From Alphaproteobacteria bacterium (GTDB taxonomy: Bacteria > Pseudomonadota > Alphaproteobacteria > RF32 > CAG-239), in the NCBI GenBank assembly GCA_017444525.1, contig JAFSWL010000001.1, positions 1 through 41,377 of the forward strand: a stretch of DNA of 41,377 bases, written 5' to 3'. The translations under genes and the position numbers were made by a program. The notes under the pieces were generated by a model. It was not told the DNA's origin and ran no database searches. It worked only from the letters and a program-made list of their open reading frames with translations. Below, piece by piece: positions 9,096 through 16,346 of the stretch (position 1 is the stretch's first letter; each line of letters starts with the position of its first letter).

Positions 9096-11201
9096 ATGAT
9101 GAAATACGGATTTAAAAATATCATTTTTCTAATTTGGACGGTTTTAATTATCCAGTTAATTTGGGTTGCACCGGCAGCGGCTCAGACAATGGCCGACAGT
9201 TCCGGATTGTTTGACAACGGTATTTTACAGAGTTTGCATCTATTGATGGTCACAACTTATAAAACCATCGGTAAAGTTTTAATGATTGGGCATGCTTTGA
9301 TGTGTTATGCCATCAATGTCAATAACTACTCATTGTTTGATTTATTGAATATACCGGATCCTACTTTTTTATTTGTAGGTGGTGCAATTTATGTGGCCGG
9401 AATTTTCATCAGTTTAAGCGTCGGTATGTATTTTGTTGACGCATCACTGAGACTTGGTATTGCTATTATATTTATGCCGATAAGCATTGCACTTTGGCCG
9501 TTTCCACCGACAAGCAGCAAATTTATGGATAATTTAAATACTATCATTCGCAACGGATTGTTGTTTGCATTGATGTCGGTCGGAATTTCATTTGCGCTAT
9601 GTCTAATCAATGCCGGCCTTTTTGAAAGCGGCGATGCAGCTTTCTGGAGTGCGATTGAGCATCAGCAAACCGAACTCTTAAGTGAGAACTTTTCCTTTTT
9701 CAGCACCCATATTTTGGTTGTAGGGTTTAGTTTGATTTATGGTTTCAGACTTTTAGAATCCAGCGTCAATAATTATTTGAACGCCTTTTTCAGCGACCCG
9801 ATGTTCGGCAGTCAAAGTCCGATGAATCAAATGGGCACACAAGCTTTTGGTATGGTCTCGCAAAATATGGTAAAACCGGCAGCAAGTCTTGCCAAAGATA
9901 TAGCAATGCACCAAGCCGGACGGGCTATCGGCGGTATCGGAACGGCAATCTCGGCAGAGGGACGCGGCAAAATTGCCGGAGGAATAAAAAATGTATACAG
10001 CGGTCTCAAAACTTTTGCCAAGAATCCGCGACAGACTTATAATCAAGCCATGGCAATAGCCGGCAAAAAAGCTAATGACGCAATTCAAAGTGTCGGCCAA
10101 AAAGCCGAAAATGCAATTTTAGCAGCCGGTGAAGGAGCTAAAAAGTTAGCTGACGGAATTTCGGCAATGGCTCCGATACCACTGAGCGAGGATATTCGTC
10201 AAGACAGGCTGCAGGGTAAATTGGAAAACGGTAAACGTCCGGTATTTGATGAAAATGCAGGTTTCCGCGGCAACAAAGGAATTAACAATAAAATCGACTA
10301 TCTGACAAACAAATTCGGCAAATTTGCCAGAAATAATATAGATGCAGTTACTCCCGCAGTGGGAAATTTCACTGAGAATGTGTTGGCGCATGGCGGCGGC
10401 GAAATCACCAATGCGGTGCGAACTGCGGAAGAAGGCGCAAAACAATGGACCGCAGATAAAATTGCCGACACTATCAATCAGGTAAACGCCATGCGCGGCT
10501 CCGAAGATCCGGCAGTTACCGGCGATCAGATACGCGACGGTGTACGCAATGCCGGTATCATTGCCGGTGCTAAATTAGATAAATTAGCAGATAAGGTAAT
10601 CGACAGCGACATAGTTCAAGGCTTTAAGGAAGGTGCTGCAACTGCAGACCAAGCTCCAATTACACTTGAACCTTTGGCAGCTGTTTCGGCTCCGTTCAAA
10701 GCAGTGCGGCATCCGATTAAAACTTGTCGCAAACTGGCTAATCTCAGTGAATCCTTCAACAATTATAAGCAAACATTGAAAGAGAATAGAGAGCTCACTA
10801 CGCCGACAACCGGCAATAGCGGAGGTAATGCTCAACAAACCCTAGAAAACAGCCAACCGAGCCGTACCCGTATCATTATGAAAGCTACAGGACAGATTGT
10901 AGCGCGCACTGCAAAAGATGTAGGTTCAAAAGCGGAAACTGTCGGAAAATACGCAGCAAAAGCCGGCAAGGCAACAGCTAAACCAATCGGCAATGCTGCC
11001 GGAAAGACAGCAGATGCTTTGGGTAAAACCTTACAAGATTTCGGAGCATGGCTCGGCGACAATTCAAAAAGAGGCGGACAACGGGATAACAGTTCATGGA
11101 TAGAAAAATGGAACAATGTTCTTGCCGATAAAAAGGCAAGAGAAGAAGAGGCTCAGGAAGAGAGCGAGTACTACCGTGAAATGAGTGGCGGAGATAATTA
11201 A
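9096..11201 (+). CDS. C-terminal half of a split VirB6/TrbL-like protein with long Ala-rich tail
   Basis: 701 residues. It starts with its own signal peptide (ending APAAAQ), lacks the large periplasmic domain and CxxC helix pair, and goes almost directly to the second membrane cluster: MYFVDA (D115), ALWPF, then further helices. These align with FYxVDC...CWPF of units 1 and 2. From about residue 240 the protein is a hydrophilic Ala/Gly/Lys-rich tail (AxxVGxKA-like helices), probably cytoplasmic. It follows the 8053 gene by 11 bp, and GGAAAGGAAAG precedes the ATG. Together the two genes rebuild one VirB6 unit. It could instead be an independent small channel protein, but the complementary truncation makes the split more likely. 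Confidence 0.65.
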   Translation: MMKYGFKNIIFLIWTVLIIQLIWVAPAAAQTMADSSGLFDNGILQSLHLLMVTTYKTIGKVLMIGHALMCYAINVNNYSLFDLLNIPDPTFLFVGGAIYVAGIFISLSVGMYFVDASLRLGIAIIFMPISIALWPFPPTSSKFMDNLNTIIRNGLLFALMSVGISFALCLINAGLFESGDAAFWSAIEHQQTELLSENFSFFSTHILVVGFSLIYGFRLLESSVNNYLNAFFSDPMFGSQSPMNQMGTQAFGMVSQNMVKPAASLAKDIAMHQAGRAIGGIGTAISAEGRGKIAGGIKNVYSGLKTFAKNPRQTYNQAMAIAGKKANDAIQSVGQKAENAILAAGEGAKKLADGISAMAPIPLSEDIRQDRLQGKLENGKRPVFDENAGFRGNKGINNKIDYLTNKFGKFARNNIDAVTPAVGNFTENVLAHGGGEITNAVRTAEEGAKQWTADKIADTINQVNAMRGSEDPAVTGDQIRDGVRNAGIIAGAKLDKLADKVIDSDIVQGFKEGAATADQAPITLEPLAAVSAPFKAVRHPIKTCRKLANLSESFNNYKQTLKENRELTTPTTGNSGGNAQQTLENSQPSRTRIIMKATGQIVARTAKDVGSKAETVGKYAAKAGKATAKPIGNAAGKTADALGKTLQDFGAWLGDNSKRGGQRDNSSWIEKWNNVLADKKAREEEAQEESEYYREMSGGDN

Positions 11202-11207
11202 AACGGG

Positions 11208-14200
11208 ATGAAGAACATGAGAAAAACGAGGTTACATATCTTTTTATTTGTATTTTTACTCGGTGTCATTATGCCGATTATTCCGGTGTATGCAGCCGGC
11301 GGCTCGTGTAACAATTCATGTTCAAAAATCAGCGGAGAATGTATCGGAACCAGAGCTCTGCAAGGTTCTGCCTCCGCTAAAATGGATATTAACTGCTTGA
11401 AAACAAATTCGGCTTCTTCATGTTTTAATCAGGTGCCTATTACCGGCGGTACCGGCAACTACAATTCCATAGGTAAACGCTCGGCGACACGCAACCACTA
11501 CGGAACGGATATCGGTGCCAGTAATACAACATCGGCTAAAGCATTAGCAGCAGCTGAAGGTGAAGTGATATACGCACGCTCGGCCGGAGGAAGCGGTTGG
11601 ACGATTGCCATAAATCACAAAAAAAAATGCCAAGGCGGCGGTGGGTATCATACGGTTTATCGTCATTTATACAAGATGTTCGTCAGTGCAGGACAGCATG
11701 TTAATGCCAATGAACCTATAGGAATCGTCGGCGGTTCCAATACCGTCAACGGTAAAGTCTGCCATAATCCGGCTCAACTGAAAAACTGTGCCAGCGGTTG
11801 GTATGCCATTCACTTGCATTTTGAATTATTGGATGGTGAACTCTGCGGTAGCTGCAGCACACAGGCAACTCCATCAAAAGTTATGTCTCCATATTGCAAA
11901 GATGCGGCTGTGTTATGCGGCGGTTGTCCGGACAGTCAGGAATGTAAATGCACCAAAAATTGCGGCGGTGCTTTTGGTGATTCCAGTAACAGGCAAGCTC
12001 CGGGAGAGAGTTCAGGCGGTACAGCAGCGGGAGGAGTCAGTAGCAATACCAATGCGGCAGATGTTGATGCTTATTCCTCCAAAAACTGTTCGTTCGGCGA
12101 GTTTTTAGATTCAAAAAGCTGCGTATTCTGCAACCTGTTTAAAATTATGTATAACTCCGCCAGCGATATTGCGCTTAATGCCAATAATCGACTGGCTGCA
12201 CCAAGTAAAAGTCTGGTTATTATCGGATTTTTGATTTGGATGGCTATGTATTTCTTAAAGCAAATAGGTACTTTTAATGCGACTTCTACCGGAGAGATGC
12301 TTAAAGGACTTTTGTTCCAAGGCTTCAGAGTCGCTGTTGTGGTGATTATTTTAAGCAACGCCATACCGCAGGTAATGAATTTGACGCTTAATCCGGTAAT
12401 GCAGACAGGATTTAACTTTGTGCAGAATCTCAGTGCGTTTTCCGTATGTGATGATTCACTTGATTATATGCAGAATATCAAAGGATTTGAAGACAGCTAT
12501 TCTGCAGAAAACGCCGACGGAGGTCTGCCAAAAAATGTAGGAAAAGCGATTATATGCAGCATGAAAAATCTTGAAGATGCTACCGGAACACTGATGGCTT
12601 TAGGCGACTATTCAATATGTTTAGCACACACCAAGCATACCATCCGAGATGTAATTCCAAGCTTAGGTTATTGGTCAACCGGCTGGTTTTTATGGATAGT
12701 CGGAGCCATATTATTGATGGCATTTCCTTGGTGCCTGATTGATTGCGTTTTACAGTTGTGCATTGCCGCAGCACTGGTACCTTGCGCCATTGCCGCTTTT
12801 GCCTTTAAAATAACAGAAAGATATATTAAGATAATTTGGTCATTCTTTATGAATGCCATGTTCAACTTTGTGTTTATGGCTCTGATTGTTTATATAATTA
12901 ATTCGCACTTAAAAGATTGGATCGGACTTTCTGAGTTATCGCAAGCAGAACTGGACGAGCATGAAGATATCTTTATCAGCGGCGGAATCATCGATATGCT
13001 CGGCGGTAAATTCGAGGGTTTGGCTTGGTGGGGAATCGGTGCCATCAAGCTCTTGGCAATGTGTTTCTTCTGTTGGACATTCTTTGATGAGGCCGCGGCT
13101 ATGGCAAAGAAATTCGCCGATTCACCGGGATTGGGTGGTAGTAAAGGTATCGGCCGTATGGTTGGCGGAACCATGGCTCAGATGGGAACAAATTGGGGCT
13201 TAAAACCGGCAGCTCATTATACCCAAAAAGGTGCGCAAGCTCTCGGTCGCGGCATCAATTCGGCCGTGGGTAACAGTTTCCGCAGCGGGGTAAACCATGG
13301 CAAAGGTTGGGCAATGGATAAACTTGCTAAACTGGGAATAGCTCAAAGCCAAATAACAAAAGATCCCAATACAGGCAAAACTATCGGATATAAGAGTAAA
13401 ATCCGCTTGTTCGGCCGCGATATTGAACGAAATGTTACACGCGATGAGAATGGTAGCTGGTCATTGGAAAAAACAACGCGTAAGCGCTCGGCTATTGATA
13501 AAGCTTTTGAGGTAGCACGCGATGAAAACGGTAATATAATAAGAGATGAAAACGGAATTCCTCAATATTTATCCCGTCAGCGTGTACTGGGTAAGGTCAT
13601 CGGATATGAGGCGATGACGGCAACCCGCGATAAAAACGGTAATCTGCATTATGAAACAGCCGATGGCAGCCGCTCGTTTACCATGGATAACAACGGCAAA
13701 ATACTTTCATACAAAACACCTTATACCGGAACTCTGCTTGGCGGTTCACACGAAAAAACAGATCGTCATCAATACGGTACAACTAAAACCATTAATGACG
13801 GCATCTCCAAAACAGTTCAAAAATTTGATGCCAACGGCAACATTGTCAGTTCGGATACCGAGTTCAAAAATGTCAGTGCCTCTCATTTGATGAACACTGA
13901 CGGAACACTTAATGCCAACGCTTTCAACCAAATTAAGAACGGCGCTAAAGATCCGGAAATTGCCGCTTCGTATATGGTAGAAGAGGTTATGAAGAGCCGC
14001 GGTATCGGACTTCCGGAGACTTTTGCCGACAGAAAAGTCAACATCAATAAAGACGGCTCGTTTACGATTGTTCAGAAAAATCTGGTCGGGCATGACAAGA
14101 CATCCAATAAGGATTTGTACGAAACCAGAGTAGTCAATGCTCAAATCGTAGGCAATCAGATGGTTCTGGATATTACAGCCGTCGACTCCAGAGGCAACAT

Positions 14201-15161
14201 TACACATCACAAGAGTAACGGTATCCAGACAATTGTCGATAAATTCACGTTGCAATACGACAACAAAGGCAATATTATGAAAGGCAAAGACGGCAAATCG
14301 TTGTATAAATACAGCAGCTCGCCTCAATTCTCCGAATATTGGCAAAAACGCAACAGCGGTCATGGTGTGATTGCTACCGATGGAAGCTGGGGTAATCTGG
14401 TTGACCGCGACAAAGCTATGGCCGGATTTACACAGCAGGATTTTGATAAACATCTGGCTAGAGTTAAGCTCAAAGAGCTGCGGCGAACCAACACCATGGA
14501 TAAATTCAATAAAGAACTGAATACCGAAGGTTCGCAAATCAATGTTTTGAACGGACTGTTGAGCAAAGAAAGTTTGTCGCAGGCAGAAGTGATGGCACTC
14601 AATGCCGGATTGATGTCGACAATCGGAATTCCGCTTGATGAACTGCCGTTCGGAGCAAGTGCCGAAGATTTGCTGCCGACACTGAATAACACGCTTAATC
14701 CCAACAACCTGTCGGATACGAATAAGCAAAACAACGAAGATAAACCGGCAAATTCTCAGGAAGATGAGCGCAAGCGTCAGGAAGAGTCTAAAGCAAAAGC
14801 TGATGAAGATAAGCTTAAACGTGAAGCGGAAAGAGAAAAAAATCAGCGTTTAAAAGAAGAACATGAAGTACATGAAGCTGAAAGAGCACAGTTAGCACAA
14901 GAACGTGATAAAATCACGCAGCAATTCGCTGAAGTTGAAAAACAACTGACTGCCGCCAAAGCTGCTGTCGATGCCGTCGGTCTGACACCGCAGGAAAAAC
15001 AACAGGCAGAGGCTGCTTACAATGCCTTATTAAAACAATCAAACGCCCTGCGCGAAACTTTGGCGCGTGTCCGAAAGGCAAACAATGATGCCATAAATGA
15101 CTATAATTCTCGCGCCGATAAGCATAACAGTGAATTAGGAGATAAGAAGAAACTGCAATAA
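11208..15161 (+). CDS. M23 peptidase-VirB6 fusion with YD-like repeats and coiled-coil tail (unit 5)
   Basis: 1317 residues. A signal peptide ends near residue 30. A Cys-rich stretch leads into an M23/LytM endopeptidase domain (about 85-212): H97xxxD101 and H204 as likely zinc ligands, H202 of HLH and H153 of YRHL as likely catalytic histidines. CVFC (305-308) then precedes the first helix pair, and the core has CLIDC (D512, C513). The cytoplasmic half carries irregular DxNGN repeats (about 740-1040) resembling YD/RHS-type repeats. A charged coiled coil of Glu, Lys, Arg and Gln lies at about 1175-1310. It probably combines peptidoglycan cleavage, channel and cytoplasmic scaffold in one chain. 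The ATG at 11208 has a weak ribosome site, and ATG at 11217 is an alternative start. Confidence 0.72.
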   Translation: MKNMRKTRLHIFLFVFLLGVIMPIIPVYAAGGSCNNSCSKISGECIGTRALQGSASAKMDINCLKTNSASSCFNQVPITGGTGNYNSIGKRSATRNHYGTDIGASNTTSAKALAAAEGEVIYARSAGGSGWTIAINHKKKCQGGGGYHTVYRHLYKMFVSAGQHVNANEPIGIVGGSNTVNGKVCHNPAQLKNCASGWYAIHLHFELLDGELCGSCSTQATPSKVMSPYCKDAAVLCGGCPDSQECKCTKNCGGAFGDSSNRQAPGESSGGTAAGGVSSNTNAADVDAYSSKNCSFGEFLDSKSCVFCNLFKIMYNSASDIALNANNRLAAPSKSLVIIGFLIWMAMYFLKQIGTFNATSTGEMLKGLLFQGFRVAVVVIILSNAIPQVMNLTLNPVMQTGFNFVQNLSAFSVCDDSLDYMQNIKGFEDSYSAENADGGLPKNVGKAIICSMKNLEDATGTLMALGDYSICLAHTKHTIRDVIPSLGYWSTGWFLWIVGAILLMAFPWCLIDCVLQLCIAAALVPCAIAAFAFKITERYIKIIWSFFMNAMFNFVFMALIVYIINSHLKDWIGLSELSQAELDEHEDIFISGGIIDMLGGKFEGLAWWGIGAIKLLAMCFFCWTFFDEAAAMAKKFADSPGLGGSKGIGRMVGGTMAQMGTNWGLKPAAHYTQKGAQALGRGINSAVGNSFRSGVNHGKGWAMDKLAKLGIAQSQITKDPNTGKTIGYKSKIRLFGRDIERNVTRDENGSWSLEKTTRKRSAIDKAFEVARDENGNIIRDENGIPQYLSRQRVLGKVIGYEAMTATRDKNGNLHYETADGSRSFTMDNNGKILSYKTPYTGTLLGGSHEKTDRHQYGTTKTINDGISKTVQKFDANGNIVSSDTEFKNVSASHLMNTDGTLNANAFNQIKNGAKDPEIAASYMVEEVMKSRGIGLPETFADRKVNINKDGSFTIVQKNLVGHDKTSNKDLYETRVVNAQIVGNQMVLDITAVDSRGNITHHKSNGIQTIVDKFTLQYDNKGNIMKGKDGKSLYKYSSSPQFSEYWQKRNSGHGVIATDGSWGNLVDRDKAMAGFTQQDFDKHLARVKLKELRRTNTMDKFNKELNTEGSQINVLNGLLSKESLSQAEVMALNAGLMSTIGIPLDELPFGASAEDLLPTLNNTLNPNNLSDTNKQNNEDKPANSQEDERKRQEESKAKADEDKLKREAEREKNQRLKEEHEVHEAERAQLAQERDKITQQFAEVEKQLTAAKAAVDAVGLTPQEKQQAEAAYNALLKQSNALRETLARVRKANNDAINDYNSRADKHNSELGDKKKLQ

Positions 15162-15224
15162 CTTAATTTTTCTCATACAGCAAATAAAATAGAAAACACT
15201 TTGTATATAAATTTTATTTTTGTC

Positions 15225-15252
15225 TTGCATTTTACACATAAGTACATATTAT
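15225..15252 (+). promoter_or_regulatory. Promoter of the double-HTH regulator gene
   Basis: TTGCAT (15225-15230) and TATTAT (15247-15252) are separated by 16 bases, giving a start near 15259, about 29 bases before the ATG at 15288. The inverted repeat described separately brackets the -10 box. Confidence 0.5.
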
Positions 15253-15271
15253 AAACGCAGATGTTATGTGT
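15234..15271. promoter_or_regulatory. Palindromic operator candidate, probably autoregulatory
   Basis: ACACATAA (15234-15241) and its exact complement TTATGTGT (15264-15271) are separated by 22 bases. Their centres are 30 bp apart, close to three helical turns, on either side of the -10 element. This is the geometry expected for a dimeric HTH repressor acting on its own promoter, and the next gene encodes such a protein. Confidence 0.5.
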
Positions 15272-15287
15272 TAAATAGAGGCTTAAT

Positions 15288-16262
15288 ATGGAAGAAATTA
15301 TTTTCCCAAACCAAATAAGAATGCATCGCCGTATTCATGGTGTACCGATGCAAGAGTTGGCTGATCATTTGGGGGTCAGTTTGTCTGCAATTTCCAAAAT
15401 AGAAAAAGGCTATCGTCGCTTAAATCAAGAACAACTGATTCAAGTTGCTGAGTTGTTGGACTGCTCTTTGCAAGATTTGTATGTAAATGAACAAAATTCT
15501 CAGCAAGAAGTTGTTCAAGCGTGGAAGCGTGAACAGGAGCGTCGCAGTAAAATCAATCAGACAGCCGGTTTGAAAACGTTGGGTGCAGGGTTACGTCATA
15601 TTCGCACCAGCAAAGGTCTTACGCTGATTGAAGTTTCCGAACATGCTGATATGACATTGTCCGTATATCATCGTATAGAAATGGGACAACGTGAAGTTTC
15701 AGATAAAGAATACAAGAATATTGCCAAGGCTTTATCGATGCCTCTGGATCAATTGAAAGCAGCTATTCAAAAACTTGATGCCGACGGACAGTTGGAAGAC
15801 ATTATTGAACACAATGATACACGCTACAAAGTTTTAAACAATGCCCGTTATGCCAATTTAGGTGCGGTTTCTACTGATAATAACGATGATATTATGGTTC
15901 CGCTTTATGGAAACGGTAATGCTGAAGGAAATATCGTTGTGAGCAGATCAGGCGCATTCAAAGAAATTGCTTGTCCGAGTAGTCTGCGAAATAAAAACGA
16001 TATTTATGCCATAAATCTGTGCACGCGCCGTTTGGGTTCGTTGCTTTCGAATCGCGCTATTTTGTTTATTGATCCTTCTGAAGTTGTAAGTGCTGGAGAT
16101 ATTGCACTCTTCTATGTCAGCGAGACGGAAACCAAATTGTTGAGCATACGAGAAGATGAAAAAGGTCAGCTTTATGGGCTGCGTTGGAATCCTGAAGAAC
16201 GCGTTAATTTCAGCAACGAAGATTTAACCAAAATTCACAAGGTTGCGGTTATTAATCTTTAA
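15288..16262 (+). CDS. XRE-type regulator with two HTH domains and a CI/S24-like C-terminus
   Basis: 324 residues. Two HTH_3/XRE domains are visible at about 8-62 (ADHLGVSLSAISKIEKG) and 97-155 (SEHADMTLSVYHRIEMG). The C-terminal ~110 residues (VPLYGN..., ILFIDPSEVVSAGDIALFYV) follow the beta-rich pattern of the LexA/CI S24 fold. The residue expected as nucleophilic Ser before the fold is not obvious (CTRRLGS), so self-cleavage is doubtful and the domain may serve for dimerisation. It sits between the channel operon and the repeat-protein gene and has its own palindromic operator. It is a plausible controller of the surrounding locus, similar in build to regulators of phages and integrative elements. 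Confidence 0.75.
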   Translation: MEEIIFPNQIRMHRRIHGVPMQELADHLGVSLSAISKIEKGYRRLNQEQLIQVAELLDCSLQDLYVNEQNSQQEVVQAWKREQERRSKINQTAGLKTLGAGLRHIRTSKGLTLIEVSEHADMTLSVYHRIEMGQREVSDKEYKNIAKALSMPLDQLKAAIQKLDADGQLEDIIEHNDTRYKVLNNARYANLGAVSTDNNDDIMVPLYGNGNAEGNIVVSRSGAFKEIACPSSLRNKNDIYAINLCTRRLGSLLSNRAILFIDPSEVVSAGDIALFYVSETETKLLSIREDEKGQLYGLRWNPEERVNFSNEDLTKIHKVAVINL

Positions 16263-16292
16263 GGCTTTATTTTATACAATATTAACAAGATA

Positions 16293-16325
16293 TTTACTCT
16301 CTCTATATATAATAGGGAGAGTAAA
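16293..16325. promoter_or_regulatory. Inverted repeat overlapping a TATAAT box
   Basis: TTTACTCTC (16293-16301) and GAGAGTAAA (16317-16325) form a perfect 9-bp inverted repeat around a 15-base spacer that contains TATAAT. The ATG at 16347 follows 21 bases later, after AGGGAG. No U-tract follows, so it looks like an operator on a -10 element rather than a terminator. The sequence differs from the operator at 15234, so a different regulator is possible. Confidence 0.4.
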
Positions 16326-16346
16326 TTGTAGTTTATAGGGAGTAAT

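Noticed and set aside
8053-11201. Frameshifted pseudogene
   Set aside because: The second half begins with its own signal peptide, ribosome site and start codon, and both frames are intact, so a genuine split is more likely.
13746-14729. Long minus-strand open frame (327 codons) opposite the M23-VirB6 gene
   Set aside because: It has no ribosome site or recognisable domains, and the + strand reads a continuous protein with clear DxNGN repeats there. It is a shadow caused by codon bias.
15945-16262. Self-cleaving LexA-type peptidase in the HTH regulator
   Set aside because: The expected catalytic Ser and Ala-Gly cleavage site are not evident, so only the S24/CI-like fold is claimed.
16293-16325. 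Terminator for the regulator gene
   Set aside because: The 9-bp inverted repeat has a 15-base AT-rich loop with TATAAT and no U-tract after it; an operator or promoter element fits better.
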